A DNA stretch of 64,000 bases from Otis tarda (Eukaryota > Chordata > Aves > Otidiformes > Otididae), in NCBI GenBank assembly GCA_026413225.1, contig CM048552.1, positions 166,978,053 through 167,042,052 of the forward strand. The letters run 5' to 3'. Shown piece by piece: positions 1 to 10,395 of the stretch. The notes beneath the pieces were generated by a model, which was given only the letters and a program-made list of their open reading frames with translations, was not told the DNA's origin and made no database searches. The translations under genes were made by a program, and so were the position numbers. Position 1 is the stretch's first letter, and each line of letters opens with the position of its first letter.

Positions 1-222
1 GATATAAGGAAGAAATTCTATACTGTGAGGATAATGAGGCACTGCAACAAGTTGCCCAGAGAAGTTGTGAATGTCCCACCCCTAGAAGTGTTCAAGGTCA
101 GGTTGGATGTGCCTTTGAGCAATGTGGTCTAGTGGAAGGTGTTCCTGTCCATGGCAGGAGGGTTGGAACTAGTTGATCTTTAAGGTCCCTTCAAACCCAA
201 ACTACTCCATGATTCTATAATT
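1..222 (+). mobile_element. CR1 LINE 3' end, cut by window edge
   Basis: This is the last stretch of a CR1 non-LTR retrotransposon: the end of the reverse-transcriptase frame followed by the 3' UTR. The segment reading 'caacaagttgcccagagaag' near 47-66 and 'ggttggaactagttgatctt' near 161-180 matches the CR1 3' part seen at 29455-29640. The tail ends in one degenerate ATTCTAT unit near 212. No open frame remains. The 5' side lies outside the window. Confidence 0.85.
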
Positions 223-429
223 TTAAATTGCTTTATACTGCCAGTCACTTTTCTGATTTCTGGGAAATGTTAAAGATATGAAAGAATAACTAACCACATT
301 AAACCCATTTCAGCCTCCTTCCTGATATTATTCCTCTTTTGGCAGATTCTCAGCTGCACTAAGTATGTTCATTGGACTGACCATATCTATCTTATATATT
401 TGTACTGAGTGCACGTGTCCAGGTGTTGA

Positions 430-985
430 TAGCAGCAGGCTTTCACTGGTGGCCTCTGAGATGAGAAGCCAGGGCTGCCTCTTGCTGGACATAGCTGGTT
501 CCAGCCGCCTTCAGTGAACCCATTGCAGGGCACAGATGGGGCCCTCAGCCAAGGTGGTGGCACCTCTGGGAAAACATATTTAAGAAAGGGCATAATGCTG
601 CACAGGAAGTGAAGAGTGAGGAAAAAAAAATGTGAGAAACAGCCTTTCAAACAAGCAGGTGAGAGGAGAAGGAGGGGGAGGAGGTGGTCCAGGCACTGAA
701 TCAGAGATTCTCCCGCAGCCTATGAAGAAGACCACATTGGAGTAGATATCCACACTGCAGCCTGTGGAGGACTCCATGCTAGAGGAGTTGGATATTTCCT
801 TAAGGAGCTGCAGCTTATGGAGAGCTCATGAAGGAACATATTTTTCCTGACAGGAGCCGCAGCCCATGGAAGGACCAACACTGAAGCAGGGGAAAAGTAT
901 GAGAAGAAAGAGGCACCAGAGAGAGACTGTTATGGATTGACTGTAACCCCTTATTCTCCATCGTCCTGCATCACTTGGGATGTGG
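430..985 (+). mobile_element. Decayed long-LTR copy (same family as 5964-7129)
   Basis: Several blocks match the LTR at 5964-7129 in the same order: a TATTTAAG box near 568-576, a purine-rich block, the 'cctgtggaggactccatgct' block near 761-780, and 'ttatggattgactgtaaccc' near 932-951, which corresponds to the block before the poly(A) region in better copies. The last part with AATAAA and the LTR end is missing or unrecognisable. Ends are approximate and no target duplication was found. Confidence 0.6.
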
Positions 986-1560
986 ATCAGGAATGAAGGA
1001 AACACAGGAGTTCATTATCATTGTTAGGATATTCAGTGGGGAATCTAAGCAATTTATTTGACTTTTTTCCTAACAGGTTAGCAATTTTTGATGTTCACTG
1101 TAACACACCACCATAATTACAAAGAGAAAGATAAGTTAGTGTATATATTACATCACAGAGTGTTGTCCCTGGCATCTCATTAATTAAAAAAAAAATACAA
1201 AAAAAAAAAAAAGACAGAGCAGGCATTTCTTTGGTTTATCTGTTCCTGGGAATGTAGCTATAACCATACAGAGCACCTAAAGCACCTAACACTTTTAAAC
1301 TAAGAATATTATGTTTGCAAAGATCAGTAATACAGAGTTCTTTCCATGCATCTGCACATCATATGAATTCTACAAAAATATGAGTTGAAAAGGGAAATGT
1401 AAAGTTTGGAGAAATTCCTTTTTACTGTTTTTTGTTGAACTGTAGTTCAAGTGAAACAATGAATAATTACTACAGGGGTAAATGAATGGTTACAGATCAG
1501 CAGTATGAGAAAGAAAAAGAGAGGCAGCTTCATTCAGATTTGAGATAGGAGATGAATATT
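986..1560. other. AT-rich unique sequence
   Basis: No open frame, RNA gene or known repeat was recognised. It holds a run of A near 1189-1212. Confidence 0.5.
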
Positions 1561-1609
1561 CAATGATAATTATGCAATGATAATTGTGCAATGATAGTTG
1601 CACAATTAT
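1561..1609. repeat. 14-bp x3 tandem repeat with hairpin
   Basis: Three consecutive 14-bp units start at 1561, 1575 and 1589 (CAATGATAATTATG and variants). The last unit overlaps a perfect 11-bp stem: ATAATTGTGCA at 1580-1590 pairs with TGCACAATTAT at 1599-1609 across an 8-base loop. Function unknown. Confidence 0.7.
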
Positions 1610-1684
1610 AAGTATAAACAATTACTAGTATGGTTACAGGCCACTCAAAGTGGACAAAGTATTTTCTACGCAACTCAAGGAAGT

Positions 1685-3115
1685 CTTCAGATCACAAACC
1701 CAAAACCTTCGGCCTTCTTGACATCTGCTGGCAGGAGAACAGAGTAGGACACAAGCAATCCAGGAGGGCTATGGAGAGTGTCAGAAAAAAAACAAACAAC
1801 CCTTCTTAAAAGAGATACTACATAAACTAGCCAGGGATGGTGTTTTCCTAAATTTGCTGATCATGAGCATGGAAGAACTGGTAAGAGATGCAATAATCAA
1901 TGGCAGCCTTGATTGTAATGTCCATGAAATAGTGAAGATCTAGATCCTGAAGAGATTGCAGAAGGAAAGTAACAGGGTCCACACCCTGGGCTTCATTGGC
2001 ATGGAAAGCAGACTTTGGCTTTCTAAGGAAAGTGATAGGTGGGATCCTGTGAAAGGCGGTTCTGAAGAGCAAAAGAGCTTGGAAAAGCTAGGAGCTCTTT
2101 AAGGACAGTCTCCTCCAGGCTGAAGAAACAATATTCAGGATAACAAGCTGATGCATCAAGAGATTGACTTGTCTAAATGGGGAACTCCTGAAAGAGCTCC
2201 AGCACAGAAACATTTATCCAGGTAGAGGAAGCAAGAACAAGTTACAGAGGAGAAATGTAAACACTCTGCCTAGATGTTGTTGGTCAAAACTCAGCACGAG
2301 CTGAAACTGGCAAACGATTTAAAGGGCAACAAGAAGAGTGTCTACTACTACATGATGAGTAGAAGAATATGCAAATAAAATGTGGGCCAATCGATGAATG
2401 GGACAAGTAATTCAGTGATGGTAAACACAAGTATGGTTGCAGTATTTAACATCTTCTTTGCCAGAGGTATTCAAGGAGGAGAGGAACAACCAGCAGGGTA
2501 AGAGCCAGGGGTCTCTTGAGAAATCTCTACCCATACAAGTCCCTGGTATCAGATAAGATGCATCTGAAGGTCCTGAGAAAAGACGTCATTTCTAGGCCAC
2601 TGTCATCTTTGAAAGGTTATGGAGCTCAATAGAATTCCACAGACACTGGAGAAGGGCAAGTGTGACATGCATCAGAAGAGTAAAGATTATTGAGGGAACT
2701 AGAGAATGGTCAACATCTTTTCAGTTCCTGAGAAAATTAAGCCTTCTTGGAAGCCGTTTCTGATACCAGAAGGAGGTGCCTGGGAAAAGATAAAGTTCTT
2801 GGTAAATCCATGCTTGATCAACCTTATTGCTCTGCATGACATAATGACTGGATCTGTGAATCGGAAGGAAGAAACCACCCTCATCAGCTTTGTGGATGAC
2901 ACCAAATTGAAAGGTGTTGTAAATCCATTTGAAGGTGAGACTGCCATTCAGAGCAACCTAGACAGGCTAGAGGAATACACTGACAGAAACCTCATGAAAT
3001 TCAGCAAAGACATGTAAAATCTCATACTTGGGACAAACCAATCATTTCAGTAGTACATGCTAGGGACTATCTGGCTAGGTAGTAGTTCTATGGAATGGAC
3101 CTGGAGGTCCTGGGG
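1685..3115 (+). mobile_element. Old CR1 LINE, endonuclease C-term plus RT remnant
   Basis: This is an old, decayed CR1 pol frame. Near 1740-1780 it matches the endonuclease C-terminal segment that starts the 27222 copy (acaagcaatccaggaggg). Near 1880-1960 it matches the following endonuclease part, with the 'tgatcatgaaatag'-type motif decayed. Near 2450-2480 it has the 'cttctttgcc' block upstream of the reverse transcriptase. From 2880 to 3010 the residues FVDDTKLKG, IQSNLDRLEEYTD and NLMKFSKD can be read; these are the catalytic F-x-D-D box and the region after it, with Ala changed to Val. Frameshifts and stops break the rest. The body between 2600 and 2880 is very diverged. The 3' tail is absent. 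Confidence 0.75.
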
Positions 3116-4124
3116 AACTAGAGGGCTTCCTCAGATTCTGATTCATTAATAGGGTCAAGTATTATCTTTTTGGTTTTTTTTAACGTATCAAATATGAGTG
3201 ATAGAGTTGGTATCTGTAAAAAATAAACCAAATCAAAAATACTACCACATGTGGAACAGATTATCTCCCTCCTCCATTTTGTCAGCCTACTAACAAAGTA
3301 TTTGATCACTCTTCAGTTACAGTCTTTTGCTGCTTTCAATTGCCTTACTCAGTCAGAAGATGTTTGTAGTGACTAAAGTTTCAACCCTGCAGGTAGCCAG
3401 TTTAGAAGACCTAAGTGATTTGAAATAATGGTATTTTTATTCTAATGGTATTTTTATCTTTTGGTAGGCATATTTTTAAAACTTATTGGGGAAAAAAAAA
3501 GAAAAAGTTGTATTGTTCATCTTACCAAGTAAACATTGGAAACTGTGACAACACAAGTAAAAATCCATTTTAAACTGTCAAAAGAGAATAGTTGTAAATG
3601 CTATCAGTTCTCAGCTTCATTTCTTCTTGAAACTGGAAAGTACATCGCGAATGAATAACAAAACTAAGAAGGAAATGGCTGAGGCATCTGGAAACCAGCA
3701 CTGAATGTTGAATTATTTCTTTGATTCCTCTGTAGATTTTTAATGTGATGCTGAACAAATTAATTCAATGTTACTGTTCACAGGTGATCATTAAATGTGC
3801 ATGTCTCATTCCCTGGTGCTTACACTGAAAATCGAGGTTCCCACCAGCAAAACCACTAAGTATTTGTAACTTTGAATAAGGAATGTGCTTGGAAAATATT
3901 GCATAGTATTAGAATGTTAATGCTCAGAAACAAACAAATAAACAAACACCACCCACCCCCTCCACCTCCAAACAAACAAATTTAAAACCCCAAACAAACA
4001 AAAGACCCTACAGTAAATCAGGGGCTAGGATATCACATATCAAGACCCTAGAATTTTGTCTTCATCACTCTACTTCAACATTTTCTGTTTAATATGAAGA
4101 TCATTCTCTTCCTCTATGTGTCAT
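3116..4124. other. AT-rich unique sequence with A/C-rich patch
   Basis: No gene recognised. Positions 3930-4010 hold an interrupted (AAAC)n/(CCACC)n simple-sequence patch. Confidence 0.5.
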
Positions 4125-5194
4125 TGTGGTGGGTTGACCTTGGTTAGCTACCAGGTGACTATCAAGTTGCTCTATCACTTCTTCTCAATTGCATAGGAGG
4201 AAGAAAATATGACATAAGGACAGAGTTTGACATAAGGACAGAGAGATCACTTACCAGTTACTGTCATGGGTAAAATAGACTTGACTTGGGGAAATTAATT
4301 TATCACCAATCAAATTAGAGTAGGATAATGAGAAGTAAGAACAAATCTGAAAAGCACCTTCCCCTCACGTCTCCCTTCTTCCCAGGCTCAACTTCACTTC
4401 TGAATTCTCTGGCTCCTCTCCCCGAGCATTGCAGCAGGATGTATAATAGGGGTTGCAGTCAGTTTATCACATATTGTCTCTGCTACTCCTTCTTCTTTAC
4501 ACTCTTCCCCTGCTCCAGCATGGGATTCCACCCATGAAAGACAGTCCTTCTCTAACTTCTTTGATGTGGGTCCTGCCCATGGGCTGCAGTTCTTTGAGAA
4601 CTGCTCCATCATGGGTCCTTTCCACAGGGTGCAGTTCTTCAGGAAGAGTCACAAGTCCTGCCAGAACACCTTCTCTAGCTCTGGCTCCTTTCCAAGTTTC
4701 ACAATTCCTGCCATGAATCTGCTCTAGGACAAGCTCCCCATGGGATCACATCTTCCTTCAGGGCACATCCAGCCAGCCCAACATGGAGTCCTCCACAGGC
4801 TGCAAGTGAATATCTGTTCTACTATGGGCCTCTATGGGCTGCAGGACGATAGCCTGTGGCATCATGGTCTTCACCACGGGATGCAGGGGAATCTCTGCTC
4901 TGACACCTGGAGCACCTCCTGCTCCTATTTCTTCACCGACTTTGGTATCTGCAGAATTGTTTTGCTCGCATATTCTCACTCCTCTCTCCTGGCTGTTGTT
5001 GTGCAGCAGCTTTTACACTTTCTTAAATATGTTATCACAGAGGTGCTACCAACATCATTGATTGGCTGAGCTTTGACCAGCAGTGGGTTCATTTTGGAGC
5101 CAGCTGGAACTGGTTCTGTTGGATATGGAAGAAGCTTCTGCTGTCTTCTCACAGAAGCCACCCTTGCAGCCCCTATGCTACCAAAACTTTGCCA
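4125..5194 (-). mobile_element. Solo LTR, long-LTR family, minus strand
   Basis: A solo LTR in reverse orientation that aligns along nearly its whole length with the copy at 5964-7129. On the plus strand it begins TGTGGTGGGTTGACC and runs through the poly(A)-region complement, the 'cagtcctccacaggctgcaa'-type block and, at 5022-5031, the complement of the TATTTAAG box, to about 5194. A direct tandem copy of 'tgacataaggacagag' lies at 4211-4246. It is more diverged than the 53609 and 5964 copies and I could not match target duplications (gtcat before, cgtaa after), so the ends are estimates. Open frames inside it occur in several overlapping frames and are not taken as genes. Confidence 0.7.
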
Positions 5195-5958
5195 CGTAAA
5201 CCTAATACAATCATATGGATATATTTCTGTCTGGTAGGTATATTGTAAAGAAAAACTCATTGATATTTATGAAGGACTTATATATGATAAGAAGTGCCAC
5301 AGAAAAGCTTATGAGGAACTTAAACTCTTTGAATACGTATTTACTAAATAATTTTTACATATTAAAAAAAAACTGGGCGGGGGTCACATGTAGAACAACA
5401 ATGAAGGAGGAGTATGGAATGATTTATAGTATTAAGTCACACAATTAAATACTTTGCCATTTATATATAGACACAAATAAAATTAAATTTAACTTGAGCC
5501 TTATTTTTCCTTTGTTTTCCATATCTTTGATGCATATTTAAGCACATATAGTAACTGTCTCTAGGAAAGTTCAGCCTAACTCCTTTCATCTGATGAAATG
5601 TTACTGCATTAATTCTCATGTGCAAGGAAAATTCTCTTAGGTTAACATTCTGATTAAATTTTTGTTTTCTCTTGGAAGACTAGTGTACTGCATTCCATCT
5701 CATATGGAACATCAAATCATACACTTTGTTCGCTCCTTTTGTTCATCTAATTGATGCCTCTGTTAAGGAAGGCCAGTAGTTAGCTTGACATTAGCTGCAG
5801 TTCAGTAATTTATGCTTAAATTAAATCTCCAGTTCTTGCTTTCTTACTCTTATTGATTGGTGCTTTTCTTGATAAGTACTGATGGTGCTTTTGGAACAAC
5901 AGGTTTCTTTATGTAGTAAAATTACATAGAACACAAACAAGAAAGATTAAGTCAGTGA
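5195..5958. other. AT-rich unique sequence
   Basis: No gene, RNA or known repeat recognised. Confidence 0.5.
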
Positions 5959-6156
5959 ATTACTGTTCTGGTTTTGTTTAGTGAGGCCTAAGGGGTAGCC
6001 TTAGGGGGAGGCCTAAGGGGTAGCTTCTGTAGGAAACTGCTAGAAGTTGCTCCGCTTTGTTCAGTGGACTCATCCGGGCCTAGGGCGGACCCACTGCTGG
6101 CCAAGGCGAAGCCAATTGATAGCAGAATGTCCCATGATAACGCCTCTGCGATAACG

Positions 6157-6164
6157 TATTTAAG
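6157..6164 (+). promoter_or_regulatory. TATA-like box of LTR 5964-7129
   Basis: TATTTAAG, about 190 bp into the LTR. The same octamer sits at the matching place in the copies at 430-985, 4125-5194, 53609-54562 and 61763-62907, so it is probably the original LTR promoter. Present activity is unknown. Confidence 0.6.
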
Positions 6165-6940
6165 AAGGGGAAAACAGGAAAAAAAAAAAAAGAAGAGAAG
6201 ATGTGAAGAAGCTGAGCAGGGGCAGATGCGCAGAGAGGGAGGCACAGGCCTCATGGGCCTCTCGCTGGGGGGCTGACTTGGCCCAACTGGGTCTAGCCTG
6301 GCTGCAAGAGGTGGAGAGGAGATGAGATGTGAATGAGATGTAAAAAGATCCTGAGAGGCATCTTCCAGCCTGTTGTGAAGAACTTGTCTTGCATCTAGCT
6401 GCAGATGCTAAGGTCAGTGAAGAAGGAGGGGGAGGACTAACACGGCCCCTGGCGAAGATTCTCCTGCAGCCTGTGGTGCAGTCCATGGTGGAGCAGGTTG
6501 TCCCCCTGCAGCCCATGGAGGTCCACGGAGGAGCAGAGATCCACCTGGAGCCTGTGGAGGACCCCACACTGGGGCAGGTGGATGCCTGAAGGAGGCTGTG
6601 GCCTGTGGAGGGCCTGCTGGGGCAGCTCTTCTGGAGAGACTGCACCCCGTGAAAGAGATGACCCACGCCAGAGCAGTGGGTCCCACCCACTAAGGACTGT
6701 GGCCTGTGGGTGGGACCCCACAATGGAGCAGGGGAGGAATGTGAGGAGTTCTTCCCCCAGTGATGAAGCAGCGGCATAAAACAAGGCGTGATGAACTGAC
6801 TGCAACCCCCATTCCCTCTTCCCCCCGTGCCACTTGGGGGTGGGGGGGTAGGTAGTAGAGATAATGTTAAGCTCAGGAAAAGGAGAAGGGTTGTGGGGAG
6901 GTTATCTCATTGTCTGTCTCATTGACCTGCTGGTTTTAGT

Positions 6941-6946
6941 AATAAA
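6941..6946 (+). terminator. Poly(A) signal of LTR 5964-7129
   Basis: AATAAA, about 185 bp before the LTR end. The 34611-35618 copy keeps it and the 61763-62907 copy has its complement; the 53609-54562 copy has lost the segment that carries it. Confidence 0.6.
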
Positions 6947-7134
6947 TGAATAGTTTTCCCCAAGTCGAGTCTGTTTTGCCCATAACGGTAACTTTACAGA
7001 TTTTCTCCCTGTCCTTATCTCAAACCTTGAGCTGTTTTTCTTATATTATCTCCCCCTATTCTCTCGGATGGTGGGGGGAGTGAGAGAAAGACTGCATAGT
7101 CTGGTCCTGATCAGGGCTGAAGTACGACAATTAC

Positions 7135-7331
7135 TCTCCCTCTATGCCACTAAGCAAGTGGCAATACTAAATTATGTTTTATGTCTAAAGTTGGTAATAG
7201 AAGCAGAACTGGGATAGGTGATGCTCAAACCACAGCTGCAGCAATTCCACACTCCTTTCTACTTCATGTTGTGAAATAGTACTAATAGCATTTGAAAGTC
7301 CATTCTCTATATTGTTTCTTTACCCTTAGTT
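7135..7331. other. Short unique spacer between LTR and inverted repeat
   Basis: Nothing recognised. Confidence 0.4.
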
Positions 7332-7481
7332 GTTCAATGACATGTTGGAGGGCTTACATGCTCCCACTTCCATAACCTGACTTCCAAGGAAAGAAAAGGG
7401 TGTACAGACCCCAACTAGCTCATAAGAGACTGTAAACTGCCTTATCTGGATAACTGTAAGCTCTCCAACATGTCATTGAAC
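7332..7481. repeat. Inverted repeat, 26-bp arms, 150 bp overall
   Basis: The arm at 7332-7357 (beginning GTTCAATGACATGTTGGAGG) is the reverse complement of 7456-7481 at 25 of 26 positions. The 98-bp interior shows no further pairing that I can see and no known repeat. It could be a small foldback or MITE-like element, a local inverted duplication, or a hairpin-forming transcript. I found no flanking target duplication. Confidence 0.7.
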
Positions 7482-7506
7482 TGATGTCTTTATTTTCTTA
7501 CACCTG

Positions 7507-8115
7507 TGTCATGTTTTAACTCCAGCTGGCAACTAAGCTCCACGCAGCCTCTCACTCAATTCCTATCCCCCCTGGCTCCCTCTAGTGTGATGGGGGAGAG
7601 AATTAGAAGAGTAAGTGTGAGAAAACTTGTGGGTTGAGATAAAGACAGTTTAATAAGTAAAGCAAAAGTCATGCACACAAGCAAAACAAATCCAGGAATT
7701 CATTCACTACTTCCCATGAGAAGGCAAATATTCATCTATTTTCAGGAAAGCAGGGCTCCATCAAGTGTAACAGTTAATTGGGAAGACAAACACCATAACT
7801 CCAAACATCCTTCCTTCGTTCTTCCCTTAGCTTTATATGCTGAGCTGGACATTATACGGTGTGGAATATCTCTTTGGTCAGTTGGGGTCAGCTGTCCTGG
7901 CTGTGTCTTCTCCCAACTTCTTGTGTACCCCTAGCCTGTTCACTGGTGGGATGTTGTGAGAGGCAGAAAAAAGCATTGACTCTGTGTAAGAACTGCTCAG
8001 CAGTAATTAAAAACATTCCTGTATTATCAATACTATTTTGAGCACAAATCCAAAACACAGCCACATAGTAGCTACCATGAAGAACATTAACTTTATCCCA
8101 GCCAAAACCAACATA
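7507..8115 (-). mobile_element. Solo LTR, ERVL-type, 609 bp with TSD
   Basis: On the plus strand it starts TGTCATGTTTTAACTCCAGC and ends CAGCCAAAACCAACATA (CA decayed to TA). Perfect 5-bp target copies ACCTG flank it (7502-7506 and 8116-8120). Read on the minus strand it opens with 'ggttttggctgggataaag', the usual U3 start of a common bird ERVL LTR group, and carries CATATAAA at 7832-7839 as TATA box. No internal retroviral genes are next to it. The short open frames inside are chance. Confidence 0.9.
7832..7839 (-). promoter_or_regulatory. TATA box of LTR 7507-8115
   Basis: CATATAAA on the minus strand, about 280 bp from the U3 start, consistent with the LTR orientation. Activity unknown. 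Confidence 0.55.
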
Positions 8116-8120
8116 ACCTG

Positions 8121-8611
8121 GCGGATAAGTGAAGAAATTATATTTGTGTTCCATAGTAACTTGTCTTTTGCCAACAAATTTCTAAGCCTTACCAGTCTGT
8201 TGAGGTTGTGGGAAAAAATTGTTGCTCAACTATAGGAATAGTTGTTTGCTATGATGTTTGCTATGTGAACTGGTTCAGCCTTCACCAATACACTTCTGTG
8301 TTGTATTTTAGAGTATGTAGCTTTTTGCAGCTCTTGCTGTTTATATGCAAACAAACCAAGGGAGGGGAAAATTGTCTTGTGAGGGCAAAACAGACAAGAA
8401 AAAACAGAGCATGTCAAGGGGAAAAAATGAATCTGAACTACAAATACTGACTGAAGTCAGTATTGATATTAGAGCAAAGATGTTCAACTTAAGCAACAAA
8501 GTGTTTGGTTACAATTACTTCTCTAATCTTGCTTGCTAAAATTATAGAACAGTTATACAGAATTAAAGTGCTTGGTGAAATGTCAGCACATTAAGAAAAT
8601 CTATTGATTCA
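8121..8611. other. AT-rich unique sequence
   Basis: No gene or known repeat recognised; the short frames here show no domain. Confidence 0.45.
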
Positions 8612-9434
8612 TATAGGCTGGATCGCTGGGCTGAGCTGAATGGGATGAGGTTCAACAAGGCCAAGTGTCGGGTCCTGCACTTTGGCCACAACAACCACAT
8701 GCAGCGCTATAGGCTCGGAGCTGAGTGGCTGGAGGATTGTGAAGAGGAAAGGGACCTGGGGGTCTTGGTTGATGCTCAGCTGAACATGAGCCGACAGTGT
8801 GCCCAGGTGGCCAAGAGGGCCAACGGCATCCTGGCCTGCATTAGAAATAGTGTGGCCAGCAGGAGCAGGGAGGTAATCATCCCCCTGTATTCGGCACTGG
8901 TGAGGCCGCACCTCGAGTATTGTGTTCAGTTTTGGGCCCCTCACTACAAGAAAGACATTGAAGCCCTGGAACGTGTCCAGAGAAGGGCAACAAAGCTGGT
9001 GAGGGGTCTGGAGCACAAGTCTTATGAGGAGCGGCTGAGAGAGTTGGGATTGTTTAGTCTGGAGAAGAGGAGGCTCAGGGGAGACCTCATTGCACTCTAT
9101 AGCTTCCTGAAGGCAGGTTGTGATGAACAGGGGTTTGGCCTCTTCTTCCAGGCAACAAGCAGGACCCGAGGAAATGGCCACAAGTTGTACCAGAGGAGGT
9201 TTAGATTGGACGTGAGGAAAAACTTTTTCTCTCAAAGAGTGGTCAGGCACTGGAATGGCCTGCCCAGGGAGGTGGTGGAGTCACCGTCCCTGGCAGTGTT
9301 CAAGAGGCGGCTTGATGAGAAGCCACAAGATATGGTTTAGTAGCTGTGACAGCAATGGTAGTGGGAAGACGGTTGGACTAGATGATCTTATAGGTCCCAT
9401 CCAACCATGTGATTCTATGATTCTATGATTCTAT
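8612..9434 (+). mobile_element. 5'-truncated CR1 LINE with intact RT C-terminal frame
   Basis: An open frame runs from before 8645 to the stop ending at 9340 (231 residues from the first Met) and encodes the C-terminal part of CR1 reverse transcriptase. Recognisable residues include [70 protein letters not shown] and [17 protein letters not shown], which correspond in order to the frame at 28850-29540. The catalytic F-A-D-D part is missing because the copy starts downstream of it. The 3' UTR ends in ATTCTATG units at 9411-9434. CR1 copies are typically 5'-truncated like this. The frame is a fossil fragment; the first Met has no start significance. Confidence 0.9.
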
Positions 9435-9689
9435 ATGTGGTAAGAACCTATTCATGCTATTGGCACAAAATCTGTTTTCATATACAGACACTGTTTTATT
9501 TCTTGTATTCATAATGTGAATACCACATTTACTTTGTTTTTAAATCCTTCACCTTTTAAATATACTGGGAATCTGAATAGATATATAGGAAGTGCATTTA
9601 AAATAATAATAAAAAAAAACCTCCCTAAACCACTAAAATCAGTGTATGAATTATCAGTTATCAGTTTATCCCTGAAGTAAAATCTAAAG

Positions 9690-9870
9690 AATGTAAAAAC
9701 TGTCAGACTGAATTGAGACTGTGATCCATCTGGTCTAGTATCCAGTCGCTGACTTTAATGGTAATAGCCGCAATATGAATTTATACATTAATTTGCAACA
9801 GGAAAATTTTCTTCTAACTCCATTAGTTGGATTTATGTCATGCGCATATTTAAAGAAAAACAAAAACTAT
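9690..9870. mobile_element. Possible ancient amniote CR1/L3-type 3' fragment
   Basis: The phrase 'tgatccatctggtctagtat' followed by 'ctgac' and later 'aatagcc', 'atgaattta' and 'ttcttctaactccattag' is in the order I recall from an old LINE-type 3' end common in reptile genomes. The match rests on memory of that family and the copy is very diverged, so the assignment is weak and the strand is left open. Confidence 0.35.
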
Positions 9871-9914
9871 TATAGTCTTTGTTAAATTCTTAGAAATCTA
9901 GATATACCCCTCAA

Positions 9915-10165
9915 CAGCACTGATTGCTAGCTGATGGGGTGCAGAAATGCTGTCCCAATACACCTCAAGAGAGAGAAGGTACCCATACCAACGGGGCTGC
10001 ACCTGACACAGGCACCCTGCTCCTCCCAAAATAGAGTTCAGGGTAGCAGTAAGTTGTGATCACACCTCCAAACCCAGTGACCCTGAGGACAACTGATACT
10101 GGCGACCTTCAGGTCCAGAGGAGGAGCAGAAGGGTTATTTCAGCACTAGAGTAAAGTGATAGATA
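9915..10165. other. GC-richer segment, unclassified
   Basis: This 250-bp block (CCAACGGGGCTGCACCTGAC region) is clearly less AT-rich than its flanks and resembles eroded retroviral or repeat sequence. No frame, second copy or known element was recognised. Confidence 0.3.
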
Positions 10166-10395
10166 CTCAGAAGTATAAGTGGAGGAGGCTGTATAATTTT
10201 TATCTGTATTACTACAAAATATGTTCTGTATTCATTAGATAATTTGGACCTCTAGCACAGTAATTTGACTAACATTTGGGTCTTAGTTCTAAACATACAT
10301 ATAGTGTGTTCATTTTCCTGGTAACCAGATTTTTGAGTGTATAAATTGTTTCTTTTTGTGATGCTCAGCTTTTTAATCTCCACTAAGTGAACCTC

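Larger units (their letters stand above)
5964..7129 (+). mobile_element. Solo LTR, ERVL-like long-LTR family, 1166 bp with TSD
   Basis: The element starts TGTTCTGGTTTTG and ends GAAGTACGACA, so it has the TG...CA ends of a retroviral LTR. It is flanked by a perfect 5-bp direct repeat, ATTAC (5959-5963 and 7130-7134). Five-base duplications are usual for ERVL (class III) insertions. A TATTTAAG box lies at 6157-6164 and AATAAA at 6941-6946, which sets the orientation as plus. The 780-bp gap between them is long for an R region. The middle (about 6470-6600) is GC-rich and made of imperfect 32-45-bp units beginning CTGCAGCC or CTGGAGCC. No internal retroviral genes flank it, so it is probably a solo LTR left by recombination. 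At least six other copies occur in this window. Confidence 0.9.

Noticed and set aside
6160..6805. Long overlapping frames (up to 205 codons) on both strands of the LTR
   Set aside because: Several frames on both strands are open at once in GC-rich repeat sequence. The frames shift between LTR copies and show no known domain.
8609..9250. 213-codon minus-strand frame
   Set aside because: Antisense shadow of the CR1 reverse-transcriptase frame, as are the minus-strand frames at 28619-29302 and 59134-59454.
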